From contig OZ218952.1 in assembly GCA_965112735.1 (NCBI GenBank), positions 5,022,001 to 5,086,000 on the forward strand: a stretch of DNA of 64,000 nt, written 5' to 3'. Below, piece after piece: positions 12,316-23,390 of the stretch (position 1 is the stretch's first letter; the number at the start of each line of letters is the position of its first letter). The DNA comes from Phaeosaccion multiseriatum (lineage: Eukaryota; Ochrophyta, other classes). Below the pieces are notes generated by a model. That model saw nothing but the letters and a program-made list of their open reading frames with translations, was not told the origin of the DNA and ran no database searches. The translations under genes and the position numbers were made by a program.

Positions 12316-15300
12316 TGGTCTTGCCCACCGCGAAGCATCCCTCCTGCAGCTTGCCCCCCCTCGTGAGCATCCCGATGAGGTCCTTTGCAGGCACCGCAGA
12401 GGACAGGCCGGGGCAGATGCAGTGGTAGCGACTTGAGAAGTCGGAGAAGCTTCGGCGGATGGGGAAGCCCATCTTGCGGATGGAACACACCTCGAGCAGC
12501 CCTGAGTAGCGAAGCTGTTCGAGCGTTCGAGCATCGATAGGTAAGTCAACAAGTCAGGCAGCAAGTGAGGTAAGTGAGGGAATCAATCAATCAATCAGTG
12601 AGCTACTGGTATCGTATCAGAAATGGCAAGTACACATGGTAGTACGGACACACACCTGTTCGAGCATCATGTGTGCCATGAAGAGGCCGCCCTTCTTGTC
12701 GCTGTTGGGCTTCATGCAACGGATGAAGTGCGGCTCCGTGTCATTCAGAATGGCCATCAGGTCGTCCAGCTGGGCACGGAACTGTTGAGAGGGGATGGGA
12801 AGATGATGAGGGGCTGTCAGTTGTACGACAGGGGGGGATACCGAAACGCAACCATGAAGCGCAACCCCCCCTAATGTAGCGTACGCACCTGCTTTCCCAG
12901 GGTGTTGGACTTTGCCATGCCTTGCACTCGGACGCCGGCACGTGGAGGAGTCGGGGGGGTGGAAGAGGTGGTTCTGGGAGAGAGGAGGTGAGGGGAGGGG
13001 AGGGGAGGGGAGGGAGGAGAGGGCAGAGGCATATGGGCACCGGGGAGGGAGGGAGGGAGAGGGAGGGGAGTGAGCACATCACTAGCGACATAGCATTGAA
13101 ACTGACACTAAAGCGCCCCTTTCAAGTCCCTTTCATCGGTGCTCCTCCGTAGGTAGGCAGGCCCTTTGATGCCCTTTTGCGTGTCGGGTGGAGCTCTGAT
13201 GGGCCGCCCTTCCACCAATGCAGCACGGACACACAGACAAGAGGCGGTCTCCAAGCCTGCCTTTCCCTCTCCATCTTGCCCCTCCCTCCCCCTCTCCCCT
13301 CTCCCCTCTCCCTCCTCTGCCTGACCTGGTGGATACAGGCCTCCCCACAGGCGAGTTGGGCCTGCTGCGCCCCTCTCCGTCGAGGAGGTCCTGGATGAAG
13401 GGGGAGTCGCTGCCTCGAAGGGTAGACAGCACGTCCTGAGCGATGGAGTGGAGGCAAGGTTTGATTCGTCAGGCAGCGTAGACGGCGGTTTGTACGCGGT
13501 TATTACGCGGTCAGGGAAAGGCAATGCAGCAGCAGCAGCAGCAGCTAGGAAGGTAAGAGACGGGGGAGAAGAGAAGGAACAGCAGCTTGGCCGCGTTTCC
13601 ACCGCGTGTCATCCGAATAAGATGACAAAAAACAAACTGAAACTCTTGTGACTCGGGTAGCAGAAGCAGCGTTAACCACAGGCCTGCCCATAGACCTTAC
13701 CAAAAGCCTGCCCACCTGCCCATATGCCTGCCTCCCTGCCCCATATGCCTGCCTCCCTGCCCATATGCCTACCTGGTGCAGTGCATCCTTGTTCTTCTCC
13801 AGGAAGTCCTTGACATTGTAAAAGACGGCTCCTGCGTAATGGAGCACGCCGAAGCACGAGCGCGAGTTGGGGTCAGGGCACGAACCCCGCTTGGGCCGCA
13901 AGTGGTGCTCGTTGAGGCGGTGGTCCTGTTTGTGGGGCAGAGGGGAGGTGGGGTGGGGCGGGGCACGGTCAGGAGAAGTGGATGGGTCGGGGGAGGAGGG
14001 GAGAAAGGGAGAGGCAGAGAGAGAGACCACGCATGGCGGCTGCTGAAGGGGCACGGCAGACAGGAGGCACAGATACCTCTACCCATATGCGTGTCTGCCC
14101 ATACGCCTGCCTACCTGCTGCAGCTTGGCCAGGAACTTCTCGTCTGTGCCATTGACCATGATTTGCTCGTCCAGCATGGAGAAGATTCCGTTGGACCGCG
14201 ACTCCAGGAACTCAAGGATGGGTTTGTTGTCTTGGAAGGTGAAGCTCGACACCTGATCACACGGTCAACGGGGAGGGGCAGGGAGGGCATCACAGTTGGC
14301 ATCCGAGATAGCAATGGGGCGTGGATGTGTAGGTGTGATGAGGATGTAGAGGCGTATGGGTGACCAAAGGGTGGTCACGGGGGGGTGGAAGGATTGGCGC
14401 TTCGTTTAATGACTTACCATGACGCCCTCCTCTGCGTACGCCGCAATCTCCAGAGTGAAGACGTGTTGGTTGAAGTGAAAAGCTGAAGTATAGGTAACAT
14501 GGGGTAAGTTGGGGTCATATGGGATGGCATGATCAGAGTCAGGTAGAGAGAGAGAGAGTGACAGGGAGAGTGGAAGAGAGAGGCCGGGGGGAGCGGAGGG
14601 GAAGGGAGAGAGGGAGGGAGAAAGGGAGAAAGGGAGAGAGGGAGAGAGAGGCCGGGGGGAGCGGAGGGGAAGGGAGAGAGGGAGGGAGAAAGGGAGAAAG
14701 GGAGAGAGGGAGAGAGAGGGGCCGAGCGGAGCGTGGTGCAGACAGGCCTTTTGTCGAGGTCATACTTCGATCGCTATACATATTTATCAAGGTCGATTTT
14801 GAAGATCGAGGCTCCATCCCTACACATTGTCACTCACCCAATTTCTCGTTACAGTAGTTGATGCACAGCTGCAGACAAGGCCAGCAGGGGGGGGGCACGA
14901 GCCGCGAGAGGGAGGGGGGAGGGAGGGGGGAGGAAGGGGGGGAGGGAGGATTGAGTGAGTGAGGAGATGGAGGGGAGGGGGGGGGGGGGCGTGCGTGGTT
15001 CGGCAGCGGAAAAAGGACATCGAAACGGGCACCGACAAATACAAAGTTGGGCAGACAGGACCGGCCTGGTCTGATAGGAGGAAGAGGAGGAGGAGGAGGC
15101 CGTACTCCAACGCAAATACACACCGCACGGGCTTGGAGGCTGTTGACGACGGAGCTCACCACACACACACACACACACACACACAGCCTTCCTGCCATAC
15201 TGCCTCACCTGCTCGAAGCTGTTGACGACGAAGCTCTCGAAGCCGAAGATGTCGAGCACCCCGATAATGTTGGCCGTGCCCTCCGCGTAGGCTGCCTGCA

Positions 15301-18300
15301 CCTGCTTGGCGGCGTGCTGAGCTCTGCCTCTCTTGGGGCTGCCGTCCTCGCCGGCGCCGGTGAGAGTGCGGTTGATGTGGCGGATGATCCAGCCGAACAT
15401 GAAGGAGTACAGAACCTGGGGTATCGGGTATTGAAGTACAAGAAGGGGTGGGGGGGGGAGTGGATGGGGGGGTGGGGGGTGAGGGAGTGGAGGAGGAGGA
15501 GGAGGAGGCGGTGGTGGAGGAGGAGGGGAAGGAAGAAGAAGAAGAAGAGGAGGAGGAGGAGGAGGAGGAGGAGAAGGAAGAGGAGGAGGAGGAGGAGGAG
15601 GAGGAGGAGGAGGAGGAGGAGGAGAAGGAGGAGAAGGAGGAGGAGGAGGAGAAGGAGGAGAGGCGGGGTGGGGGGCAGTCAGTGAGTCATTCAGTCAGCC
15701 AACCAACCACCAGTCCAGTGGCATTACGGGCGTGGTGTGCACGTGCGCGTGCGTACGGGTCAGGCCGCCCTCCCTGCCTCCCTCACATCACCAACATCCC
15801 CCTCCCTCCCTCCCTGCCCCCCTCACATCACCAACACCCCCCTCCCTCCCTGCCTGCCTCCCTGCCTGCCTCTCTCCCTCCCTACCCCAACTACTCACTC
15901 TGGCCCTCACTGACCCAACTGCTCACTCATGCCCTCACTCACTCCCTCCCTCCCTCCCTCCCTCCCTCCCTCCCTCACGCATTCATCCCTTCACTGACCC
16001 AACTGCTCACTCACGCCCTCACTCACTCCCTCCCTCCCTCCCTCCCTCCCTCACGCATTCATCCCTTCACTGACCCAACTGCTCACTCACGCCCTCACTC
16101 CCTCCCTCCCTCCCTCCCTCCCTCCCTCCCTCCCTCACGCATTTATCCCTTCACTGACCCAACTGCTCACTCACGCCCTCACTCACTCCCTCCCTCCCTC
16201 CCTCCCTCCCTCCCTCCCTCCCTCCCTTCCTCCCTCACGCATTCATCCCTTCACTGACCCAACTACTCACTCAGGCCCTCACTCACTCACTCCCTCCCTC
16301 ATGCATTCATCCCTTCACTGACCCAACTACTCCCTCCCTCACTCACTCCCTCCCTCCCTCCCTCATGCATTCATCCCTTCACTCGCCCAACACTCCCTCC
16401 CTCACTCCCTCCACTCCCTCCCTCTCTCCCTCCCTCTCTCCCTCCCATCTACTGCCGTCCCTCACCTTGGCCATGGCATCTCGTGTGGCTTTGGCCTCTG
16501 AGACCTTGTAGGGCACAATCACATCGCCCACGCTGAGCTTCCTCGTAGTGAGGCACTTGGCCAGCTCATCCGGCCCCACCCCTAACAGCTTGCCCACGAG
16601 CTCCAGCCCCGCCCTCTCTGGCAGCTTCGCCTCCTCGTCCTCCCCCTCCTCTCCGTCCTCCCCATCCGCTCCTGCTCCTCCCGAAGTGGACGAAAAGACG
16701 CCGCTGGCCCCGCCCTTGAAGCGCTCCACGAACTCGAGATTACCAATGTGCAAGACGGCTGCCACTGTGGTCCAGATGTCTTTCTTGGCTTGCTTGCCGA
16801 ACTCCAGGGTATCCATGGCACGCTTTACCTCTTCGAAGTCTACTTCGTCCACCACCCTGCAGAGGGGATGGCAGTCCATGGGAGGGGGGGAGGGTGTCAG
16901 AGAGAGACATCCGAAGAACAGAACCCACAGACACATGCATGCATACACACACATGCACACTTCTACAGACACACACACAGACACCGCAAAGAGACAGACA
17001 AACAGACACAGAAACACAGAAACACAGAAACACACACGCACGCACGCACGCACGCACACCCTCACCCATCGATGAAGTAGTCGGCCTGTTTGTTGAGATA
17101 TTCAAAGTACTCGCAGCTTTCCAGCTGCAGCAGCTCGCGCAGGGGCCCACCCGCAGCCCCCGAGAAGGAACTACGTCGGGGTGACGAGGACGAGTCCCCC
17201 CCCACCTCTCCCCCCTCTCCATCCATCTCTGCCTCTGCCCCTGCCAGCAGCTGATAGAATATGTGGTAGTTACGCTCGCCGTCTGCCTGGCTCACTACCC
17301 GGCTCTTCTCGAGGAGGTAGGACACAATGCTCCCCTCTGAGATGCCCCCGAAGCGGTCGAAGAAGATGGTGATGAGCTTCCCAAACCTGCTCGAGTTGTT
17401 GTTGCGCACCTGCACGGGTTGGGCATACGGGGATGGATGGGCGTCATTGGCCGTCGCCAATCGACCAATGGGAGGGGAAGGGGAGGGAAAGGGGCAGGAA
17501 AGCAAGGGAAGGAAAGGGAGGGAAGGGCAGGAGAACAACCAGAGCACAAGAGAGGGCAAGGGGAAGGGGAGGAGACGGGAGGGAAGGGAAGGGAAGGGAA
17601 GGGGAGGGTAGAGTAGAGTAGGGTAGGGAAGAGTAGGGTAGGGTTTGGTAGGGGAGGGAAGGGTAGGGAAGGCCGACGCATGAGGTCCCGCACGGCACGA
17701 CGCGAGCAGACAGAGAGGCCTCCCTCCCTCCCTCCCTCCCTCCATGACCTCCCTCCCTCCCTCCCTCCCTCCCTCCCTCCCTCCCTCCCTCCCCTCCCTC
17801 CCTCTCTCACCGTCTTGGCATTTCCAAAGGCCTCTAAGATCGGGTTGGCCTGTAGCAGCTGCTGTTCCAAAGAGCATTCCTCTGCATCTGAGGCCCTCCC
17901 GCTGTGACTGGCACTGAGGTCCGCAATGTACTGTAGTACGAGTTTGCAGGCCTCGCTCTTGCCGGCGCCGCTCTCCCCCGTGATGATGACTGACTGACTC
18001 TTGCGCTCGTTGAGGAGGTCGTGGTAGGCGGCATGGCCGATGGAGAAGACATGCGGGGCCTTGTCACGAGGGTCTCCCTGGAGAGGGAGGGTGGGAGGGG
18101 GGAGGGGGAGACGGGGAGGGAGAGAGGGGGATAGGGTGGGGGGATGGCAGAGAGAGGGAGGGAGGGGGAGGGGGAGGGGGAGGGAGGGAGGGAGGGGCAC
18201 ACGCACACACACGCACACACACGCACACACACGCACACACACGCACACACACGCACACACACGCACACATAGGTAGACAGTCAGTTCGTGGATCAGGAGC

Positions 18301-19975
18301 GGTTGGGGCGATGGACCCAACTTGACACCCAACTTGACACCCAACTTGACAGCTTTCCCGCGAGTCGCGCGCGTTGCTCACAGGGGGAAGACGGCTGACT
18401 GCAGACCACGCCTAGGAAGGGGAGAAGGACCCCCACCCACTCACTCACTCACTCACTCACTCACTCACTCACTCACTGACCGACTCACTGACTCATTCAC
18501 TCACCCACTCACTCACTCCCTCACTCCCTCACTCCATCACTCACTCACTCACTCACTGGCTTAGCTCACTCACTCACTCCCTCACTCACTCACTCGCTCA
18601 CTCACTCACCCACTCACCCACTCACCCACTCACTACTTACCCATTGACTAACACTCACTCACTCCCTCCATCACTCACTCACTCACTCACACACTCATTC
18701 ACTCACTCACTCACTCACACACTCATTCACTCACTCACTCACTCACGCACCTGCTTGTAAAAGTCCATCCGCTCGGGTGTGTAGAGCGGCAGCGGCTTGA
18801 AAGGGTTCACCGACACCAAAATGGTGCCAATGTTGGAGTAGATCTGTCGGGCGGGGGGGGGAGGGGAGGAGGGGGAGGAGGGGGAGTAGCAAAAGAGGGG
18901 GGGCGGGTGGTGGTGGAGCACAAGAGGGGGGGAGGGTGAGGAGGGTGAGCTTGTAAGAGGTGCTGGCGACGAAGGGAGGGGCCACAGCGACCAGGCACCA
19001 AGCCGCAGCCGCCCCAACTCTACCGCCCCCCCCCCCCCCAAGGAGCCCTAGTTGGGTGCCCAAGGAGCCCTAGTTGGGTGCTACCCTAAGGCTTGCGTTT
19101 GTTGCCTCCGCCGCATCATTCGCTCTCACCTTATCCTCCGCAAAGCGCGAGCGCAGCACATGCAGCAGGCTGTGGTCGTTCAAGTCGTCGAGGTCTGTGA
19201 GGTTGTCCACGTTGGCGGACATGCACGAGTGGTGCAGCTCGGAGCACAGAATCGTCTCGGTTCCGTCCAGTGCACGCACCTGCACGTGATGATGGAAAAT
19301 GGCAGGTGATGGCACATGATGGTGGAAGGTGGCAGGTGATGGCCAGGGGGGGAAGAGCAGAGGGTTGTTTCAGAGGAGTGCAGCAGCAGCAGCAGCAGGA
19401 GGAGGAGGAGGAAGAGGTGTAAACAGAGGAGGAAGAGGTGTAAACAGAAGCCAAGGAGGAGTGTTCCTTGCCGCTGCCTCCTCTGAAGGTGCCTCTCAGG
19501 GACCTGTCTGCACTGCCCATACGCTATTTGCGGATTAGGGTCTCGCCCAACCCCCCTTGTCAGCCACACTCCCCTCCCCCTTCCCGCTGCCGTTCCTGCC
19601 CTTCCGCTCCTTGCTAACATGTGGAGAGGGAAGCTGTGCCGTCAACATCACATCCCTGCCCTCCCATTGTTGCAGAGTTTCCTCGATTCGCCCCATGTCC
19701 CTCCGCGTGGGCCGCTCATCTTCTGCCCCTCCAACGTCCAACCCCTCTGTCAGCCGCACTCTCCTCCTTCGTAGCCAGCCAGGCTCCCTCCCCCCAATAT
19801 TCCGTGGTAATGCTCCTCCATGTTCCGTGGTAGTACTCGTACTCACCGTGCCGTCCTCCATTTCGACCTTCCCAGGCTGCCCCTTCACAAATAGGTCCAC
19901 CACCTTTCCGGGCAGCACCACATGGTCCTTGTCAGGCACCCAGATCCACGAGCCGCCGTGGAACAGGGAAGCCAT
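4483..19975 (-). CDS. MyTH4-FERM myosin heavy chain (29 exons)
   Basis: Actin motor of about 2,024 aa. In gene order the exons are complement 19847-19975, 19130-19279, 18751-18843, 17811-18077, 17066-17409, 16466-16856, 15209-15415, 14838-14868, 14418-14482, 14115-14252, 13773-13925, 13326-13435, 12889-12973, 12656-12781, 12314-12514, 11827-12114, 11032-11496, 10598-10705, 9795-10311, 9247-9550, 8947-9112, 8040-8681, 7450-7551, 7104-7187, 6789-6869, 6264-6373, 5434-5797, 4950-5254, 4483-4531 (6,075 nt, in frame). The motor shows P-loop GESGAGKS (158-165), switch [10 protein letters not shown], switch II DIFGFE (about 513), LCINY-NEKL, HFMRCMKPN-type and LRYSGLLE blocks, ending near residue 830. 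One IQ-like helix follows, then about 520 residues of charged helical repeats, a MyTH4 domain (about 1447-1660) and FERM lobes to the C-terminus. MyTH4-FERM tails bind microtubules or membrane cargo in known myosins. Class assignment is left open. Introns are repeat-filled. Confidence 0.93.
4731..4940. repeat. (CCCT)n array, myosin intron 28
   Basis: About 210 bp of CCCT units with CGTC variants. On the transcribed sense strand it reads (AGGG)n and starts about 10 nt after the exon 28 donor. G-quadruplex formation is expected on the minus strand and in pre-mRNA. Confidence 0.95.
6119..6262. repeat. (CCCT)n-rich array, myosin intron 26
   Basis: CCCT units with occasional CTCT and CATC variants fill the 5' part of this intron, on the sense strand directly downstream of the exon 26 donor at 6263. 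Confidence 0.9.
6507..6788. repeat. (ACTC/CCTC)n compound array, myosin intron 25
   Basis: A 280-bp array of ACTC and CCTC units with ATCC inserts in roughly 70-bp higher-order repeats. On the sense strand it reads GTGAGTGAGG and begins exactly at the donor of the exon ending at 6789. Confidence 0.9.
7563..7679. repeat. 26-bp tandem repeat, about 4.5 copies, myosin intron 22
   Basis: Near-identical units containing GGGTGTCAGGACAGAGCAGC follow one another immediately 3' (plus strand) of the exon 7450-7551. The last copy is truncated at GGGTGTCAGGACG. Confidence 0.9.
10337..10590. repeat. (TCAG)n array with GCCAG variants, myosin intron 18
   Basis: About 250 bp of CAGT units. On the sense strand it reads TGACTGAC and follows within 10 nt of the donor of the exon ending at 10598. 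Confidence 0.95.
13678..13772. repeat. tandem CCCATATGCCTGCCTCCCT units at a myosin donor
   Basis: Three to four copies of a 19-22 bp unit. The last one runs into the 5' splice site at 13772, which on the sense strand reads GTAGGCATATGGGC. The same CCCATATGCCT core is scattered through other introns of the window. Confidence 0.8.
15490..15662. repeat. (GGA)n/(GAA)n microsatellite, myosin intron 6
   Basis: About 170 bp of purine-rich triplets on the plus strand, pyrimidine-rich on the transcript. It lies 75 bp from the exon 7 acceptor. Confidence 0.95.
15879..16460. repeat. (CCCT)n blocks in 90-120 bp higher-order repeats, myosin intron 6
   Basis: At least five copies of a unit containing CATTCATCCCTTCACTGACC followed by ACTGCTCACTCACGCCCTC and a variable CCCT run. 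Copy-number change of both the CCCT core and the larger unit is evident. Confidence 0.9.
18433..18750. repeat. (ACTC)n array, myosin intron 3
   Basis: About 318 bp. On the sense strand it is (GTGA)n and starts at the donor GTGCGTGAGTGA of the exon ending at 18751. Confidence 0.95.
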
Positions 19976-21093
19976 GTCTACTGAGGCGTCCCCTTCCTAC
20001 GCAAGTCTCTTTCCTCCTCACCGCCCCCCAACGGGGCGAGAACGCAAGAGACGCAGGGAAGACCGATGAGAGAGAACCTGCGCTCACTTTAGCTCGAAAC
20101 GCGCCCTCGCTGCCCAGCAATCAGTTCCACCGCTATTCCTAGTAGGCGTCAGGGAAACGATCATCACGGGAGACGGGGGGGGAAAGGACCCGAAGACAAG
20201 GTGGCGTTAAGGTAATCATTCCTGCTCCGCGACATTGACATTAGCCAGGTAGGCAAAGTACAGCAGCTGCTGCCGCAGCAGCAGCAGTGCGGTGGCTTCC
20301 ACTCCACTCCATCAACGACCAAAGAAAAGGGGTGGTGCTGCATCTGCATGCGACGGAACGGCGGGGTTTTCTCCCAATCTCTCTTCATTGGGGGGATGAT
20401 GGCAAATGCTCTCTCCATTCCCCCAATCAGCCACCTCCTTCTGCTTCGCATACGGTGTGTTGGAATGCGACGACCGCCTCGAAAGGAGAGTCGCTGGCCG
20501 AGCCCCTCGCTTTGACCACCAAGCCGCAACAAACAGGCCCTGTTGGAGCGGGAGACAATTCCGCCTTTTGCCAGAGAGAAGACAGCCAAAGCCACCGCAA
20601 CACACAGCCGCAAGGGGAGCACGACGTCTTTCCTAGCCTAGTCCCTTCCTGCCCTCTTACCTCGTGCTCTGTCAGGCTATACACCACACTCTGTCCTGAT
20701 CGGCGAATCAGCACGTGAGTTTGGAGTTTTCAATTTGAGCTTGTTGTCCTCCATGGTTCTTTGATCCATCGATCTCACCTGAGCAAAATTTTGATGAAGC
20801 AAGGAAAGCCCGAAGCGACGACAAACGTAAGTCCGCGATTGTGGGAGAGACCATGAAGGTGATGAAGGAGAGAGAAGAAAGAAGAGGAGGTGGTATCAGC
20901 ATCTCCCCTAGGGCAGCACGGTACTGGCTGGCTCCTGACATGCTGAGCAAAAGGATAGCGTCTCGCTGCGGCTTCAGAGCTTCAGATTTTTACAAAATTC
21001 GGTGAGCTCGATTCTCCTGCTGACTCTTTTTCTCCTGCTCTACCGCTGCTAATGGGAAGGAGGAGGCGGGCAGCAGGCAGACAGGGCGAAGCT

Positions 21094-21126
<33 letters not shown>

Positions 21127-21723
21127 ATGGTATGTTCGCCGAGTATGTGTGTGCGTGCGTGTGCGTGCGTGTGTGTGTGTTGGCGTGCGTGTTGCGTGCG
21201 TGCGTGCGTGCGTACGTACGTGCGTGTGTGTGCGCGTGTGTGTGGGGGGGGGAGGGTTAGACGCAACCCCTCTTGGACCTGCCTGACTGTCTCTCTCGGA
21301 CCGGAGTCCCTCATCTCTCGCCGCTTGGGAGGAACTGGCACCCCCGACTGAGCGGTAGCGGCCTCGAGACTTGAAGACTTGGAGCTGGCTGCAATGGACT
21401 GACTTGAAGCAAGAGGAAGGACGGGCTTCAAGAAGCTTCAAGGACTGGCCCCGGCCCCAGACGAATAGGCGGAGGACTCTGGAGGTTACCCACTCCGAAG
21501 CCTTAGAAATACCGGCTGCTTCCAGCGTGTCTCAAGTTGGTTTGATGATTCGCGGGCCTGACTTGTTAGCTCATATAATCCCAAACAAACACCTCCAAAC
21601 TGGTCTCCAAACTGAGCTAGAACACGCCCCCCCTTGCACCCACATGCGTACACCCCTGGGGCACAGGACTCTCCCCTGCCACCAGGCTTGCTGATGCTGC
21701 TGCTGCTGGTGCTGCTGGTGCTC

Positions 21724-21755
<32 letters not shown>

Positions 21756-21765
21756 CATGGTGCTG
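19976..21765. other. intergenic region upstream of myosin
   Basis: No conserved coding segment was recognised. It carries a (GT)n tract with GTGC variants at 21093-21243. A 152-codon minus-strand ORF (20164-20622) with a hydrophobic N-terminus is discussed among rejected items. The myosin promoter is presumed to lie in 19976-20160 but no element could be identified. Confidence 0.5.
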
Positions 21766-22203
21766 CTGCTGCTGGTGCTGGTGCTGTTGCGGCTGAAGAT
21801 GGTGCTGGTGGTGCTGCTGGTGCTGCTGGTGTTTCTGCAGCGTCTCCATCCGTACCGGCGAGAGAGGAGGAGCCTTGAGGACTCCTCGACTCGGAGTCCA
21901 CGCCTCCCCGCCAGTGGCATCGAGTGGCACGGCGCTCTGCCTCCCCCGCCCGCCTCCCTCCTCTCCTCGACCCTAGCGTGCTCTTGAGCAGCGTGCTCGT
22001 CAGTCAGCAGTACGTGTTCCTGCGTTGTGCGCGGCCGAGTACATTTGCGTTTGCGCTTGCCACCCCAACCGCACACACACAGGGCCTGACCCCCTGACCC
22101 CTCTCCGACGGCGGCGAAAGTATCTGATCTCCTCCTCTTCTCTGGTTTCATATGCCCATATGCCCACATATATGCCTGCCTGCATGCCCTGTGATGCAGA
22201 AAA
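21766..22203. repeat. left copy of a diverged 0.4-kb direct repeat
   Basis: This stretch and 27361-27750 align over most of their length in the same orientation. They share a CTG-rich start, GCGAGAGAGGAGGAGCCTTG, GCAGCGTGCTCGTCAGTCAG, a CATATGCCCATATG block and the end CCCTGTGATGCAGA. An indel of about 45 bp separates them near 22070. They may be remnants of long terminal repeats or of a segmental duplication. CAG/CTG runs make the translated frame Gln/His-rich. Confidence 0.75.
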
Positions 22204-22211
22204 ACATACGC

Positions 22212-22722
22212 TGCCAGTCGGAAGTTAGAGAGGAGGACGAGTCTTTGCGCACCCGGCACCGCCCCTCTGACGGTGCCGCGCACACTCCAACCCACCCGAT
22301 TCTCTATCTCCCCGCGGTAGATACCAATGGGTACCCCTCGAATATCTCCCCACTGAGTCCACCAGTACCCCGGGGCGAGTGGGTGGGAGAAGATTCACCG
22401 CGTTAGCTGCTTTCAGGGCAGCGACTCCTATCCTCACTTCCACTCAACCACACCACACCACAGTCCTCTTATGCCACACCCTCAAGTTTCTAAACCCCCA
22501 TCCTCCCTCGCCAGTCCGTGAAAAGTCGTTTTCCCACCGGGGTACGAAAACTCCCCTTTCACGGCCTTCCCGGTCGGATACCTCTCCCCAACACTCACAA
22601 ATGCCCACCCAATAGTATTACAATTAGGTAAGAGGGGGTACTTGCCAGTCGGAAGTTAGAGAGGAGGACGAGTCTTTGCGCACCCGGCACCGCCCCTCTG
22701 ACGGTGCCACACACACTCCAAC
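22212..22722. repeat. 80-bp direct repeat, two copies
   Basis: Bases 22212-22291 recur at 22643-22722 with few differences; each contains AGTCGGAAGTTAGAGAGGAG and ACCGCCCCTCTGACGGTGCC. The copies lie between the left 0.4-kb repeat and the recombinase fragment. Confidence 0.8.
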
Positions 22723-22847
22723 TCAACTGGATTTCCAGTCCCTCAACTCGTCCCTCCGCCTCGCCTCTCCCCCCCCTCGCCCTCCCCTCCACGCCCCACT
22801 ATCCCATCATACTCCGCATCCCCAGTCTTTGTCCGCCCCCGCCTCTC

Positions 22848-23204
22848 TCACCCCCAAACACTGGTCCCACGTCCTCGCCCTCCTACTGTAACAATATCCC
22901 CCCTTTGTGCTAGTATCTCCGACACCCTCTCCGACTCCTCCACGTTCGACCGAATGTACCGCATGAACGCCTTGCTCTTCCACCTCCCTTCCACTTGAAT
23001 CGTCGAATCTGACGCCCCCTTTGCCGCTAGTGTCGTTGCACCCCCAACACGAAAGGAATGCAGTGCATATAACGACTCTGACTCATCACAGCTTGCCTGA
23101 CGCAGTTACGGGAGAATCTCCCCTACCACGCTCTTCTTGTAGGGAGATGGAACGAAGAAACTGACGACCATTCGTGAGCATACCCCCACATGTCTCAGCC
23201 CCTC
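22848..23204 (-). pseudogene. tyrosine recombinase C-terminal fragment (Crypton/DIRS/Ngaro type)
   Basis: Read on the minus strand, a continuous frame gives LHSFRVGGATTLAAKG, then GRWKSKAFMRYIR and SEILAQRGDI, ending in TGA at 22848. H-x-x-R followed by a conserved W and a Tyr in RYIR is the box II and nucleophile region of tyrosine recombinases, as in DIRS-like and Crypton eukaryotic elements. The frame is interrupted by one in-frame TAA just before LRQASCDES. The N-terminal half with the first catalytic Arg is missing; upstream lies the palindrome cluster. It is therefore a decayed fragment. The recombinase family is confident; Crypton versus DIRS cannot be decided without the rest of the element. 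Confidence 0.8.
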
Positions 23205-23243
23205 TTCTCAGCCGACTTTTCTCCTCTTCAGCTGTTCCCGCCC

Positions 23244-23390
23244 TGTTACGATACAAGGCATCCCAATATGCCTTCAGTATTATTGGGATGCCTTATATCG
23301 TAACAAAAGGTGGGTTCGGTTACCACCTTTTGTTACGATATAAGGCATCCCAATATGCGTTCAGTATTATCCGAACCTTATATCGTAACA
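23244..23390. repeat. cluster of three nested palindromes
   Basis: Arms 23244-23268 and 23280-23304 pair over 25 nt with one mismatch. TAACAAAAGGTGG (23300-23312) pairs with 23322-23334. TGTTACGATATAAGG (23330-23344) pairs with 23376-23390. The element TTACGATATAAGGCATCCCA thus occurs twice directly and once inverted. The stop codon of the coiled-coil gene (TAA within the ATATAA) lies in the last arm, so the insertion probably supplied the gene's end. Confidence 0.85.

Noticed and set aside
20164-20622. 152-codon minus-strand ORF with a signal-peptide-like start (MLPLRLCVAVALAVFSLA)
   Set aside because: The remainder has no domain, a CAG-derived Cys run and no supporting context upstream of myosin. 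A spliced secreted or plastid-targeted gene cannot be excluded but is not supported.
21486-22295. Gln/His/Ser-rich minus-strand ORFs in the left 0.4-kb repeat
   Set aside because: CTG/CAG microsatellite translations, duplicated at 27064-27525 as part of a DNA repeat rather than a gene family with conserved residues.
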